Assembly (NCBI RefSeq): GCF_009915155.1
Contig: NZ_JAABLM010000009.1
Span: 1 to 64,000, forward strand
Source: Flavobacterium ichthyis
GTDB lineage: Bacteria; Bacteroidota; Bacteroidia; Flavobacteriales; Flavobacteriaceae
Reading direction: 5' to 3'
Length of the DNA stretch: 64,000 bases
Shown here: positions 34,690 to 44,318 of the stretch, in pieces
Layout of the letters: each line of letters opens with the position of its first letter
Position numbering within the stretch: position 1 is the first letter of the stretch
Translations under genes and position numbers: made by a program
Notes under the pieces: generated by a model
What the model was told of the DNA's origin: nothing
Seen by the model: the letters and a program-made list of their open reading frames with translations, nothing else
Database searches by the model: none

Positions 34690-35496
34690 TTATAAGTTTT
34701 GATGAATTTTTTTGAAATAATCAAACGATTTCAACAACCGCGAACCATACCAAGAAAACATTTCACCATCTACAAAAATGGTTTTCGCGTGATGTGTAAA
34801 TCTTCCTAATTCAAAAGCGTCTTCGTCTTTAAACGGAAAAGGTTCGGACGATAAAAATACAATTTCCGGATCACCTTGAATACGCATTTTTTGCACAACA
34901 ACTTCTGGATATCGACCCGGAAACTTTTCTTGATTGTCGTAAATATTTTCAAACTTGTTGAGTTTCAACATCTCATTAATAAAATTATCCGAACCCGCAA
35001 CCATGTATGGGTTTTTCCAAATAAAATAAGCCACTCGTTGAGATGTCTTATTTTGCATAAATTGCTGAAAATCATTATAAGCAAACTTTAATTTGTCGTT
35101 CCATTTTTGTGCTTCGGTTCTTCGGTTGAAGATTTGCCCAAAGTCGGAAATCATTTGCAAAACATCTTCAAAAGTGATAATATTAGTGACCCAAACTGGC
35201 GCAATTTCTTGTAATCGAGCCACAATTTCGGGCGTATTTTCTTCTTTATTGGCGATGATAATATCGGGTTGGAGTAGCTTTATTTTTTCAAAATGTATTT
35301 TTTTGGTACCGCCAATCATTTTTTTGGTTGATTTTAAGCGATACGGATGCACACAAAACTTAGTAATTCCCACAATATTTTCTTCCAAATCCATATCGCA
35401 AAGTAACTCAGTTTGCGATGGTACCAATGAAATAATGCGTTGCGGAACTTTCTCGAATTGATGCTGGTTTCCTATTTGGTCTTGGAGGGTTTTCAT
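34690..35496 (-). CDS. BtuF/FecB-like helical-backbone metal-receptor protein without signal peptide
   Basis: 268 residues. The fold is that of type III periplasmic binding proteins for cobalamin or siderophores: RIISLVPSQTELLCDM, LQPDIIIANKEENTPEIV, RVAYFIWKNPYMVAGSDNFI, VVVQKMRIQGDPEIVFLSSEPF. Unusually, the protein begins directly with the domain and has no secretion signal or lipobox, so it should be cytosolic unless the start is wrong; no better upstream start was seen. It lies 1 kb from the B12-dependent icmF but is separated by DUF4197 and terminators. Handling of a corrinoid is possible but unproven. Confidence 0.8.
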   Translation of the reverse strand: MKTLQDQIGNQHQFEKVPQRIISLVPSQTELLCDMDLEENIVGITKFCVHPYRLKSTKKMIGGTKKIHFEKIKLLQPDIIIANKEENTPEIVARLQEIAPVWVTNIITFEDVLQMISDFGQIFNRRTEAQKWNDKLKFAYNDFQQFMQNKTSQRVAYFIWKNPYMVAGSDNFINEMLKLNKFENIYDNQEKFPGRYPEVVVQKMRIQGDPEIVFLSSEPFPFKDEDAFELGRFTHHAKTIFVDGEMFSWYGSRLLKSFDYFKKIHQNL

Positions 35497-35578
35497 CTAT
35501 TTTTTAGAATAATTTTTAGCACGAATTCTCGAATTTTAAATTTTAAAAAAGAAAATTCTTGAATTCTTGGCCATCATT

Positions 35579-36391
35579 TTAGCTCAATATTTCCGCCATT
35601 TCCTGCTGAATTTTTAAGGCTTCTTCCCTCGCTTTTTCGGGAAAATTTTCGTCACTTGAAGCGTAAATAATGCCGCGAGATGAATTAATGAGCAATCCAA
35701 CATTTTCTGACATTCCGTTTTTGCAAACTTCAGAAAGGCTTCCTCCTTGAGCTCCAACTCCGGGAACAAGCAAGAAATTTTCGGGCACAATTTTTCTAAT
35801 TTCTGTAAAATATTCCGCTTTAGTGGCGCCAACAACGTACATCAAATTTTCAGCATTTTCCCAAGTTTTTGAGGTTTCAATCACTTGTTTATATAGTTCT
35901 TTTCCGTTGGAATCTTTCGTTTGAAAATCGAAAGCGCCTTCGTTGGATGTTAACGCTAATAAAATGGTAAATTTATTTTTTACGGCCAAAAATGGTTCGA
36001 CAGAATCTTTACCCATGTAAGGCGCGACCGTCACAGAATCAAATGCTAAATCCTCTAGAAATGCTTTGGCGTACATGGCGGAAGTATTGCCAATATCGCC
36101 ACGTTTGGCATCGGCGATGGTAAAAATTTCCGGGTGTTTTTGATTGAGGTAATTGATAGTTTTTTCTAATGCCATCCAGCCTTTTAGTCCGTATGCTTCG
36201 TAAAAGGCGGTATTGGGTTTATAGGCGACAGTCAAATCATGCGTGGCATCAATAATGGCTTTGTTGAATTCGAAAATTGGGTCTTCTGTTGCCAAAAGAT
36301 GATTTGGAATTTTGTTTAAATCTACATCCAGACCAATGCAGAGAAAGGATTTTTTAGCAAAAATTTGTTGTGTGAGTTGTTGTGTAGTCAT
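35579..36391 (-). CDS. pyrF: Orotidine-5'-phosphate decarboxylase, type 2
   Basis: 270 residues. It decarboxylates OMP to UMP, the last step of UMP synthesis. The type 2 family signature is present: the catalytic [29 protein letters not shown] near the N-terminus, [13 protein letters not shown] and the phosphate-binding VPGVGAQGG. The type 2 form (about 270 residues) is the one used in Bacteroidetes and actinobacteria. It is followed on the same strand by the BtuF-like gene after 82 bases. prfA lies upstream behind its own terminator. Confidence 0.94.
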   Translation of the reverse strand: MTTQQLTQQIFAKKSFLCIGLDVDLNKIPNHLLATEDPIFEFNKAIIDATHDLTVAYKPNTAFYEAYGLKGWMALEKTINYLNQKHPEIFTIADAKRGDIGNTSAMYAKAFLEDLAFDSVTVAPYMGKDSVEPFLAVKNKFTILLALTSNEGAFDFQTKDSNGKELYKQVIETSKTWENAENLMYVVGATKAEYFTEIRKIVPENFLLVPGVGAQGGSLSEVCKNGMSENVGLLINSSRGIIYASSDENFPEKAREEALKIQQEMAEILS

Positions 36392-36540
36392 GTAGTTGAT
36401 GGCCGATTTAGGATTTCAGATTTATGATTTATCATGTCCGAAATTGTTGTATTCTGACAAAGTTCGGAAAAAAATGATGCATTAGAAAATTAATAGTGTA
36501 TGGTTTTGGTTTTTGAATTGACGGATGAAAATAATTTGTA

Positions 36541-36573
36541 AAAAAAATGCCAAACTAAATTGTCTGGCATCTA
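36541..36573 (-). terminator. Terminator after prfA
   Basis: On the minus strand ATGCCAGAC pairs with GTTTGGCAT (one mismatch), followed by T7. It starts about 17 bases after the prfA stop. Confidence 0.75.
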
Positions 36574-36589
36574 TTTTCTATTTTCAAGA

Positions 36590-37666
36590 TTAAAAAACTT
36601 CGCTGGCTTCTTTGAGTTTTTCGGTGTTGGAAACGAGTTGGAGTTCGTCAATCATTTTGTGAAGATTTCCGTTCATGAAACCGTCAAGGTCGAAAATGCT
36701 TACGCCAATTCTGTGATCTGTAATTCTTCCTTGTGCATAATTATAGGTTCGAATTTTTGCGGAACGGTCTCCTGAACTTACTTGTGAATTTCGTTTTTTA
36801 GCATCTTCTTCCTGCTTTTTTGCCAATTCTTGCTCATACAAACGTGAACGCAAAACGGTGAACGCTTTGTCTTTGTTTTTATGCTGCGATTTTTCGTCTT
36901 GACATTGTGCTACCAATCCTGTTGGAACGTGAGTAAGACGAACGGCGGATTTTGTGGTATTAACCGATTGACCTCCAGGGCCTGACGAACAAAAATAATC
37001 AATACGAACATCGTTCATGTCGATATGCACATCAAATTCTTCGGCTTCTGGCAAGACCATCACGGTTGCTGCAGAGGTGTGAACACGACCTTGAGTTTCA
37101 GTTTGTGGAACGCGTTGAACACGATGCACTCCGGCTTCAAATTTTAAAGTTCCGTAAACGTCTTCGCCGGTAACTTCAAAAATAACCTCTTTAAAACCAC
37201 CTGAAGTTCCTTCATTTAAATCTACCACAGAAGTTCTCCAACCTTTGCTCTCGCAGTATTTGGTGTACATTCTAAACAAATCTCCGGCAAATATACTGGC
37301 TTCGTCACCACCGGTTCCGGCACGAATTTCCACCATTACGTTTTTCGCATCTTCGGGATCTTTTGGGATGAGCATGAATTTAATTTCTTCCTCTAATTCT
37401 GGAAGACGAGCCTTTGCTTCATCGAGTTGCATTTTGGCCATTTCGGTCATTTCGGGATCGCTTCCGTCTGCAATTATTTCGTTTGCCTCGTCGATATTGC
37501 CCATTAAATTTACGTATTCGTCGCGTTTTTCGGCAAGCGCTTTAAGGTCTTTGTATTCTTTATTAAGTTGAACGTAACGTTTTTGATCGGCAATTACATC
37601 GGGTTGGATAATTAAATCCGACACCTCATCAAAACGCTGTTTCACAATTTGCAATCTATCTAACAT
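36590..37666 (-). CDS. prfA: Peptide chain release factor 1
   Basis: 358 residues. RF1 ends translation at UAA and UAG. The GGQ motif that triggers peptidyl-tRNA hydrolysis is in [20 protein letters not shown]. The N-terminal region has [20 protein letters not shown] and [18 protein letters not shown], typical of RF1. No programmed frameshift is present, which argues against RF2. The ATG at 37666 ([15 protein letters not shown]) is the family start; the longer open frame (24 codons more) is not conserved-looking and runs through a -7 box. Confidence 0.96.
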   Translation of the reverse strand: MLDRLQIVKQRFDEVSDLIIQPDVIADQKRYVQLNKEYKDLKALAEKRDEYVNLMGNIDEANEIIADGSDPEMTEMAKMQLDEAKARLPELEEEIKFMLIPKDPEDAKNVMVEIRAGTGGDEASIFAGDLFRMYTKYCESKGWRTSVVDLNEGTSGGFKEVIFEVTGEDVYGTLKFEAGVHRVQRVPQTETQGRVHTSAATVMVLPEAEEFDVHIDMNDVRIDYFCSSGPGGQSVNTTKSAVRLTHVPTGLVAQCQDEKSQHKNKDKAFTVLRSRLYEQELAKKQEEDAKKRNSQVSSGDRSAKIRTYNYAQGRITDHRIGVSIFDLDGFMNGNLHKMIDELQLVSNTEKLKEASEVF

Positions 37667-37689
37667 CTCTCTTCCTTTATTTTGGAGTG

Positions 37690-37697
37690 CAAATTTA
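37690..37697 (-). promoter_or_regulatory. Likely -7 promoter box for prfA
   Basis: TAAATTTG on the minus strand matches TAnnTTTG, 23 bases before the prfA ATG. No clear -33 element. Confidence 0.4.
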
Positions 37698-37779
37698 CGA
37701 AAATATTTTCTATTTACGACAGGTTTGAGAATTGACAATTTATGATAAATTGCATCACATTTTTTTAATTTTTATCAGA

Positions 37780-38295
37780 ATGAAAACAGAAATTAAATTT
37801 TTCGCATGTTGCTTATTGTTAGGGCTTTTTTCTTGCAAAGAAGCACACGATGCGCAACGTGATAAACCAGAAATGTCTGATGGAAAATATTTTGCTTTGA
37901 CGAATGTTGAATGGTTATTAGGTCGTTGGGAAAACAATTCGCCGGAAGGCAATTTATCTGAAATTTGGAAAAAGGAAAACGATTCTACTTTATTAGGAGA
38001 AAGTTATTTTGTGATTAAAAATGATACAGTTTTTGGAGAGAAAGTAAAATTATTTCAATCCGGAACTCAATTGGTTTACGAAGTAAATGTTGCCAACCAA
38101 AACGATGGAAAAGCAGTGGCATTTGAATCTACGTTTTTCAATAATAAAACGGCTATTTTTGAAAATAAAAACCACGATTATCCTAACAAAATTATCTACA
38201 ACAAAGTTTCTGACGATAGTTTAGTGGTGACAATTTCCGGACTAAAAAAAGGAATTCCGGCTGATGAAACTTTTAAAATGAAAAAAATCAACTAA
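37780..38295 (+). CDS. DUF6265-like lipoprotein
   Basis: 171 residues from ATG 37780, which gives a lipoprotein signal (FFACCLLLGLFSC, lipobox Cys about 19). The mature domain begins with VEWLLGRWENNSPEGNLSEIW and continues with LGESYFVIKNDTVFGEKVKL and IFENKNHDYPNKIIY. This is the lipocalin-like DUF6265 pattern (LxGxW ... E.W...). Function is unknown, though the fold suggests binding of a small hydrophobic ligand. The VOC gene follows 16 bases later on the same strand. Confidence 0.8.
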   Translation: MKTEIKFFACCLLLGLFSCKEAHDAQRDKPEMSDGKYFALTNVEWLLGRWENNSPEGNLSEIWKKENDSTLLGESYFVIKNDTVFGEKVKLFQSGTQLVYEVNVANQNDGKAVAFESTFFNNKTAIFENKNHDYPNKIIYNKVSDDSLVVTISGLKKGIPADETFKMKKIN

Positions 38296-38311
38296 CAAAT
38301 ATTGAAAAACA

Positions 38312-38749
38312 ATGGCACAAATTAATCCTTATTTAAGCTTCAACGGGAATTGCGAAGAAGTATTTTTATTTTACAAATCTGTTTTTGGCGGAGAATTTTC
38401 TTACATCGGAAGATTTAAAGACATGCCTGCCGACGAAAACAAAGGTCCGATGCCGGACGAAATTGGCAATTTGATTATGCACGTGAGTTTGCCAATCGGG
38501 AAAGATTCGGTTTTAATGGGAAGTGACACTCACAAAGCTTTTAGTCCGCCGGTTAAAGCGGGAACCAATATTTCTATTTCTATTAACGCTGAAAATGAAG
38601 CCGAAGCACAAAAATTATTTGACGGTTTGAGCGAAAATGGTCATATCATCATGCCTTTGGAAAATACATTTTGGGGTGCTCTTTTCGGAATGTTTGTGGA
38701 TCAATTTGGCATTCAATGGATGGTAAATTATGATTATGAGCAAAAGTAA
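38312..38749 (+). CDS. VOC family protein, PhnB-like
   Basis: 145 residues of the vicinal oxygen chelate superfamily, PhnB/YjdN-like branch: PYLSFNGNCEEVFLFYKSVFGGE near the start (read as two short pieces), LIMHVSLPIG, VLMGSD and WGALFGMFVDQFGIQWMVNY at the end. Such proteins are cytosolic and form paired beta-alpha-beta-beta-beta units. Some bind metals and others do not; no reaction can be assigned here. It is co-directional with the DUF6265-like gene and ends at a bidirectional terminator. Confidence 0.88.
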   Translation: MAQINPYLSFNGNCEEVFLFYKSVFGGEFSYIGRFKDMPADENKGPMPDEIGNLIMHVSLPIGKDSVLMGSDTHKAFSPPVKAGTNISISINAENEAEAQKLFDGLSENGHIIMPLENTFWGALFGMFVDQFGIQWMVNYDYEQK

Positions 38750-38766
38750 AAATCGTTATTAAACGC

Positions 38767-38793
38767 AAAAACCTCCGGATTGGAGGTTTTTTT
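38767..38793. terminator. Bidirectional terminator
   Basis: AAAAACCTCC pairs with GGAGGTTTTT over a 5-base loop, with T7 on the plus strand and T-rich DNA on the minus strand. It serves the VOC gene and the convergent DUF5606 gene. Confidence 0.82.
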
Positions 38794-38814
38794 ATGAATT
38801 TTTTGAAAGAAATT

Positions 38815-39240
38815 TTATTTTTCTTCAGCAGAAGTTTCAGCGGTTTCAACCGGAGTCTCTTCTGTAGTAAATCCTTTTGCCTGTAACATATTGTACCAAT
38901 GCAACACTTTTTTAATATCAGAAATATAAACTCTTTCTTGATCGTAATCTGGTAAAATTTCTTGGAAATAAGCAGTTAATTTTGCTGCATCTTCTTTATG
39001 AGATGGAGCCGGACCGTTATTTTCTTTTTCGGCAATGGCTTGCATTACTTCGCGCAAAGGTTTTTCTTTTTCGTAAGTATAAATCGAAATTTCTGATAAC
39101 AAACTTACGTTGCTTCTTAAACCTACGGTTACTTTTTTCCCGTCTAAAAGTGACTCTGCCACAAATCCGGTTCTGGTTTGCATTTTTAGAAGATAAAGCC
39201 CTGGTTTTCCAGAAATTGCTAATATTTTGTCGATGTTCAT
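38815..39240 (-). CDS. DUF5606 domain protein
   Basis: 141 residues. The start MNIDKILAISGKPGLYLL with MQTRTGFVAESLLDGKK is the signature of the Bacteroidetes-restricted DUF5606 family, which usually follows def. The core (1-115) is compact; the tail (about 118-141) is a low-complexity Glu/Thr/Ala stretch (TEETPVETAETSAEEK). No signal peptide is present. It is co-transcribed with def, 43 bases upstream. The function is unknown; the link with def and ruvX suggests a housekeeping role. Confidence 0.88.
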   Translation of the reverse strand: MNIDKILAISGKPGLYLLKMQTRTGFVAESLLDGKKVTVGLRSNVSLLSEISIYTYEKEKPLREVMQAIAEKENNGPAPSHKEDAAKLTAYFQEILPDYDQERVYISDIKKVLHWYNMLQAKGFTTEETPVETAETSAEEK

Positions 39241-39283
39241 TTTATAAATTTTTATTTATTTAAAATATTTTTTTCAAAAATAA

Positions 39284-39871
39284 TTAACGCCCTTTTTTGT
39301 TGGCAAATTTCATGCGGTAATCCGGTCTTGCTTTACCTTCCATGATGTTTTGCAACTTCTTTTTAATGAGCTGTTTTTTTAATGTCGAAATTTTATCGGT
39401 AAACAAAATTCCTTCGATATGATCATATTCGTGCTGAATTACGCGAGCGATTAATCCATCATATTCTTCTGTTTTTTTATTAAAATTTTCATCAAAATAT
39501 TCGATGGTAATTTTTTCTTTTCGGTAAACATCTTCGCGAACTTCAGGAATACTCAGGCAACCTTCGTTAAAACCCCATTCTTCGCCTTCTTCCTTAACTA
39601 TTTTAGGATTAATGAAGGTTTTTTTGAAGTTTTTTAGTTGCTCTTGTTCTTCTTTTTCCAATTCATCATCTTCGCCAAAAGGAGCTGTATCAACCACGAA
39701 AAGGCGGATACTTATGCCAACTTGTGGTGCTGCAAGACCAACTCCGTAAGCATTGTACATGGTTTCGTACATATTTGCGATTGTTTCGGACAAGTTAGGA
39801 TAATCTTGTGGAATTTCGCTTCCTACTTTTCTCAAAACTGGATCTCCATATCCTACAATTGGTAAAATCAT
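39284..39871 (-). CDS. def: Peptide deformylase
   Basis: 195 residues. It removes the formyl group from the initiator methionine of new proteins. All three metal-site motifs are present: GVGLAAPQVG (motif 1), EGCLSIPEV (motif 2, metal-binding Cys) and QHEYDHIEGILF (motif 3, HExxH). The loop between motifs 1 and 2 is longer than in E. coli and acidic (GEDDELEKEEQEQLKNF), common in Bacteroidetes. The ATG at 39871 (MILPIVGYGDPVLR) is the family start. A TATTTTTG box lies at 39930-39937 on the minus strand. Confidence 0.95.
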   Translation of the reverse strand: MILPIVGYGDPVLRKVGSEIPQDYPNLSETIANMYETMYNAYGVGLAAPQVGISIRLFVVDTAPFGEDDELEKEEQEQLKNFKKTFINPKIVKEEGEEWGFNEGCLSIPEVREDVYRKEKITIEYFDENFNKKTEEYDGLIARVIQHEYDHIEGILFTDKISTLKKQLIKKKLQNIMEGKARPDYRMKFANKKGR

Positions 39872-40028
39872 TGTGTTTTTTTGGTATTGAAACTTATACA
39901 TTAGAGGTTTTTCCTCAAAAACCGGAGGGCAAAAATAATGAAAAAATTGTTAAGCTATGCCAAAGTTTTGCAAAGACAACTCATTAAAAATTTTATTTTT
40001 TTTTAATGTTAAAAAAATTACCAATGGT

Positions 40029-40036
40029 TATCTTTG
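40029..40036 (+). promoter_or_regulatory. -7 promoter box for the FUSC-like gene
   Basis: TATCTTTG, an exact TAnnTTTG match 18 bases before the ATG at 40055. Confidence 0.5.
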
Positions 40037-40054
40037 CGTATCATCGCTGCCATT

Positions 40055-42283
40055 ATGATTCAAAAAATCCGCGACTTTACCACAACCACTAATTTCACCA
40101 ATGCTCTGCAAGTGACGTTTGCAGCGGTTTTGCCTGTACTTTTATTTTCTTATTTCGGGAATTTCCAGATTGGTTTTAACATTGCAATTGGTGCTTTTTT
40201 AACGTATCCGAGTGACATTCCCAGTATTTTAAAACACAAAATAAAAGGACTTTTAGTCGCTTCGGCAATAGTTGCCGGATGTAACTTAGTAGTCAATTTA
40301 CTTTTCCCACATTCGTTTATCTTGTTTCCGGTTTTGGCGTTGCTGTTTTTTTTCTTTTCGATGATTTCCGTTTATGGTCAACGGGCTACATTTGTTTCCT
40401 TCTCGGCATTATTATCACTTTGTTTGGCATTTGGGCACATACACGAAGATTACCCGGAAATTTTTCAATATTCCGCTTTAATGTTGGCCGGAGGTTTATT
40501 TTACACTTGTGTCTCATTGGTTTTTTATTTTTTTCAACCTCACAAATATGTCGAATTACAATTAGCGGAATGCTTAAAACTCACAGCGAAATACATGAAA
40601 TTTCGCGGTGACTTGTGGAATGAAACGTCAAATCGCGAAAAAATTATCGAAAAACAATTGTACTTGCAGGTAGAATTAAATACCATCCACGAAAATCTTC
40701 GGGAAATTTTAATTCGTCATAGAACAAACACCAGCGGGACTTCCACACAAACCCGCAGACATACAATAGCCTTCATTGCTTTGGTAGAAATTCTAGAATT
40801 GGCGCTTTCCACCTCGTTCGATCATGACAAACTTCACAAAAAATTTGAAGAACATCCTAAAGTGTTGGCAACCTATCAAAATTTAGCATATAATTTGGCT
40901 TCCTCTTTAAAATCGGTTGCAAAAATCATTTCTAACAAAAGTAAAAAATATGTTGCCAAACACAAGCTTATCGAGGATTTGGCATCTTTAGAAAACTCCA
41001 TTACTGATTATGAAAAAATTCTGGGCAAAGAGCAAGCGGCTGAAGGGGTTTATATGCTGGGAAATATGTTGCATTATGCTCAAAAACAAATTGAAAAAAT
41101 AAAAAATATTGAACGTGCTTTGTTGCCTAATTCCGACTTGAAATCGCTTCTTTCCGGCGAGAGAAATGTGGGTAGAATTTTGGCACCTCAATATTATTCT
41201 TGGAGTACTTTTAAAGAAAACTTAAGTTTTTCATCGACCATTTTTAGACACTCGCTTCGATTGACGGCGACGATTTTGCTGGCTTTTTTAATCGGAAATA
41301 TTTTTGCTTTAGAAAATGTGTATTGGATTTTGTTAACGGTTGTGGTGATTATGCGTCCGGGTTACGGACTCACGAAATCTCGATCTTATCAAAGAATTAT
41401 TGGTACTGTTGCCGGCGGAATTATTGCTTTTGCCATTTTACTTTTTGTGCAAAACAATATTATTTTGGGTGGTTTGGCCATTTGTGCAATGATATTAGGC
41501 TTTACTTTTACCAGCATAAATTACAAAATTGGCGCAACATTTGTCACCATTTATGTGGTTTTTATCTACGGAATTATTACGCCAAATATCAACGATGTGA
41601 TTCAATACAGAATTTTAGATACGGTTGTAGGCGCAACTTTGGCTTTTATTGCCAATTATTTTTTCTGGCCTTCATGGGAATTTATGACACAACCGGCTTA
41701 TATTAAAAAATCGATTGAAGCCAATAGGGATTATTTGACAGAAATTTCTGAGTTGTACAATAATAAAAATGAAGCACCAGCCAGTTACCGAATTGCCCGA
41801 AAAAATGCCTTTATTGAAATTGGAAATTTGATGGCTTCGTTTCAAAGGATGACACAGGAGCCTAAATCAAAGCAAAAACAAGTGCAGCAAGTTTACAAAT
41901 TGGCAGTTTTAAATCACACCTTACTTTCATCTTTAGCGTCACTAGGAACTTATGTTCAGACCCACAAAACGTACAAAGCGTCTGAAGCGTTTAATGCTGT
42001 AGTGCAAACCGTGATTAAAAACTTAAATTACGCCATAACCTTTGCTGATCTTGAGATTACAGATACACTTGCTAATGCTGGCAATCAGAAAGAATTAGCA
42101 ATGAGATTTACAGAATTAAAAAATATTAGAGCCAAAGAATTACGAGAAATTCATCTGCAAGGCGATGATGAATTTTTGCTCAAAATGCAAGAAGCACAAT
42201 TAGTGATTGAGCAACTCGTTTGGCTTACCAATTTATCAGAAAGTATCATCAACGCTGCTAAACAATTGCATCAAACGCAATAA
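40055..42283 (+). CDS. FUSC/YccS-like inner-membrane protein
   Basis: 742 residues. Two halves, each with a cluster of membrane helices (about 20-145 and 395-520) followed by a long cytosolic helical region, as in the YccS/YhfK branch of the FUSC (fusaric acid resistance) superfamily. Typical segments are NIAIGAFLTYPSDIP, AFGHIHEDYPEIFQY, VYWILLTVVVIMRPGYG with LTKSRSYQRIIGTVAGG, and LDTVVGATLAFIANYFFWP. Family members are proposed aromatic-compound or drug exporters, but most are untested. ATG 40055 is preferred over an upstream TTG that lies within the -7 box. It is monocistronic with a terminator. Confidence 0.88.
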   Translation: MIQKIRDFTTTTNFTNALQVTFAAVLPVLLFSYFGNFQIGFNIAIGAFLTYPSDIPSILKHKIKGLLVASAIVAGCNLVVNLLFPHSFILFPVLALLFFFFSMISVYGQRATFVSFSALLSLCLAFGHIHEDYPEIFQYSALMLAGGLFYTCVSLVFYFFQPHKYVELQLAECLKLTAKYMKFRGDLWNETSNREKIIEKQLYLQVELNTIHENLREILIRHRTNTSGTSTQTRRHTIAFIALVEILELALSTSFDHDKLHKKFEEHPKVLATYQNLAYNLASSLKSVAKIISNKSKKYVAKHKLIEDLASLENSITDYEKILGKEQAAEGVYMLGNMLHYAQKQIEKIKNIERALLPNSDLKSLLSGERNVGRILAPQYYSWSTFKENLSFSSTIFRHSLRLTATILLAFLIGNIFALENVYWILLTVVVIMRPGYGLTKSRSYQRIIGTVAGGIIAFAILLFVQNNIILGGLAICAMILGFTFTSINYKIGATFVTIYVVFIYGIITPNINDVIQYRILDTVVGATLAFIANYFFWPSWEFMTQPAYIKKSIEANRDYLTEISELYNNKNEAPASYRIARKNAFIEIGNLMASFQRMTQEPKSKQKQVQQVYKLAVLNHTLLSSLASLGTYVQTHKTYKASEAFNAVVQTVIKNLNYAITFADLEITDTLANAGNQKELAMRFTELKNIRAKELREIHLQGDDEFLLKMQEAQLVIEQLVWLTNLSESIINAAKQLHQTQ

Positions 42284-42312
42284 ATAAGTCCGCAATTGAA
42301 GCGGACGTTTTA
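42284..42312 (+). terminator. Terminator after the FUSC-like gene
   Basis: GTCCGC pairs with GCGGAC over a 7-base loop, followed by GTTTTATT. It lies 4 bases after the stop codon. Confidence 0.6.
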
Positions 42313-42326
42313 TTGGAGTGAATTTT

Positions 42327-43817
42327 TTAAAAAAGTTTCAAAACCTTTGCAGTATGATTGCGAATTTGTTTTAAAAATTCTTCGTCATCGTTAAGGTTTT
42401 TTCCAAAAGATGGAATCATTTCTTTCAACTTTTGCTGCCATTCGGCGGATTGTTCTTTTTCAGAGAAACATTTTTGTATCAAATCTATCATGATGGAAAC
42501 GGCTGTTGATGCTCCAGGCGAAGCTCCCAACAATACCGCAAGCGAACCATCTCCGGCAGTTACCACTTCGGTTCCAAATTCTAAAACACCTCCACCTGAT
42601 TCACTTTTTTTAATCACCTGAACGCGTTGTCCAGCTGTTTCCAAAACCCAATCTTCGAGTTTGGCTTCAGGTAAATATTCTTGTAATGCCTCAATTCTAT
42701 CTTCTGGTGACTGGCGGACTTGCTCAATTAAATATTTGGTTAAAGGCAAATTATTAAAACCTGCCGAAAGCATTGGAATTAAATTGTTCGGTTTAATGGA
42801 AAGTGGTAAATCTAAATACGAACCATTTTTTAAAAATTTAGTCGAAAAACCAGCATACGGCCCGAAAAGTAAGGCTTTTTTTCCGTCAATCATTCGGGTA
42901 TCTATGTGTGGAACTGACATTGGTGGCGCTCCAACTGAAGCTTTTCCGTACACTTTTGCATTGTGTTTTTCAATAATTTCGGGGTTAATGCATTTCAACC
43001 ATTGACCACTTACTGGAAATCCACCAAAACCTTTTCCTTCCGGAATTCCAGATTTTTCAAGCAATGGCAATGAACCTCCACCAGCTCCAATGAATACAAA
43101 TGGCGTGTATGCTTTTATTTTTTCGCCTGAAGATAAATTGGTAATTTTTAATCGCCATTTACCATCACGCTGGTGTTTTAATTTTCGAACTTCGTGGTGA
43201 AAATGCATGTTTACGCCATCGAGCGTTTGCAAATAATTAAAAATAGCTCTGGTTAATGCGCCAAAATTCACATCGGTTCCGATTGGCATATTGGTTGCGG
43301 CAAATGAACTTTGGGAATCTCTACCTTCCATAACCAATGGCATCCATTGTGAAATTTGCGTAGCATCTTCTGAATATTGCATTCCTTTAAAAAGATTGTA
43401 TTGCTGCAATGCTTCAAATCGTTTTTTAAGAAAATTGACATTATTTTCACCCCAAACAAAACTCATGTGGGGAATACTTTTGATAAAATTTTCTGGGTTA
43501 TTAATGAGATTTTTCTCTACCAAATATGCCCAAAACTGTCGGGAAACTTCGAAAGATTCGGCGATTTTAACCGCTTTTTTTGTATCGATTTTTCCGTTTG
43601 GCAATTCTGGTGTATAGTTTAATTCGCAAAAAGCGGAATGTCCCGTTCCTGCATTGTTCCAAGCATCGGAACTTTCGGCAGCAGCAACATCCAGGCGTTC
43701 GTAAATTTCTATTTTTAAGGAAGGTTCCAGTTCTTTTAGCAACAAACCAAGGGTGGCACTCATGATTCCGGCACCAATTAAAACTACATCGGTTTGTGTT
43801 TTTGAAGTAGTATTCAT
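42327..43817 (-). CDS. mqo: Malate:quinone oxidoreductase
   Basis: 496 residues. This FAD-dependent, membrane-associated enzyme oxidises malate to oxaloacetate and passes electrons to menaquinone, replacing or supplementing NAD malate dehydrogenase in the TCA cycle. The dinucleotide-binding motif is [17 protein letters not shown]. Further conserved parts are [44 protein letters not shown] and [20 protein letters not shown]. The ATG at 43817 gives the family start; the longer frame (7 codons) is not needed. A TATCTTTG box lies 18 bases upstream. Confidence 0.95.
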   Translation of the reverse strand: MNTTSKTQTDVVLIGAGIMSATLGLLLKELEPSLKIEIYERLDVAAAESSDAWNNAGTGHSAFCELNYTPELPNGKIDTKKAVKIAESFEVSRQFWAYLVEKNLINNPENFIKSIPHMSFVWGENNVNFLKKRFEALQQYNLFKGMQYSEDATQISQWMPLVMEGRDSQSSFAATNMPIGTDVNFGALTRAIFNYLQTLDGVNMHFHHEVRKLKHQRDGKWRLKITNLSSGEKIKAYTPFVFIGAGGGSLPLLEKSGIPEGKGFGGFPVSGQWLKCINPEIIEKHNAKVYGKASVGAPPMSVPHIDTRMIDGKKALLFGPYAGFSTKFLKNGSYLDLPLSIKPNNLIPMLSAGFNNLPLTKYLIEQVRQSPEDRIEALQEYLPEAKLEDWVLETAGQRVQVIKKSESGGGVLEFGTEVVTAGDGSLAVLLGASPGASTAVSIMIDLIQKCFSEKEQSAEWQQKLKEMIPSFGKNLNDDEEFLKQIRNHTAKVLKLF

Positions 43818-43835
43818 CACAATTTTTTTGAACTG

Positions 43836-43843
43836 CAAAGATA
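43836..43843 (-). promoter_or_regulatory. -7 promoter box for mqo
   Basis: TATCTTTG on the minus strand, 18 bases before the mqo ATG, an exact TAnnTTTG match. Confidence 0.5.
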
Positions 43844-43904
43844 CTTTTTATGATTTACTTTTTTAATTATTTATAATAATCTTAAATAAGAATTTTGGCA
43901 ATTG

Positions 43905-44318
43905 TTATCGTTTCTGTTGCAGATAATCCTGAAGCAAGATAGTAGCGGAAATTTCGTCTATTAATGCTTTGTTTTGACGCTGTTTCTTTTTCATGCCACT
44001 GTCAATCATAGTTTGAAATGCCATTTTTGAAGTAAATCTTTCATCCACTCTTTTTACCGGCATTTCGGGAAATTTTTTTTGGAATTTTTCTACAAACTTA
44101 TCAATAATTTCGGCACTTTCAGAAGGCGAATAGTCCATCTGTTTAGGTTCGCCAATTAACACTAAGGATACTTTTTCTTTGGCGAAATAATCTTCGAGAA
44201 ATTGTAGTGCTGTTTCGGAAGCAATGGTGGTTAAACCTGAAGCGATGATTTGCATTTCATCAGTAACGGCAATACCGGTGCGTTTTTTTCCGTAGTCGAT
44301 GGCGAGGATTCTGGGCAT
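43905..44318 (-). CDS. ruvX: Putative Holliday junction resolvase RuvX/YqgF
   Basis: 137 residues, RNase H-like fold. The N-terminal ILAIDYGKKRTGIAVTD has the first catalytic Asp, LIGEPKQMDYSPSES follows, then VKRVDERFTSKMA and the closing LIDEISATILLQDYL. The family is essential in many bacteria and is implicated in 16S rRNA 5' processing as well as resolvase activity. It is cytosolic. The upstream 500 bases are repeat-rich and non-coding. Confidence 0.93.
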   Translation of the reverse strand: MPRILAIDYGKKRTGIAVTDEMQIIASGLTTIASETALQFLEDYFAKEKVSLVLIGEPKQMDYSPSESAEIIDKFVEKFQKKFPEMPVKRVDERFTSKMAFQTMIDSGMKKKQRQNKALIDEISATILLQDYLQQKR

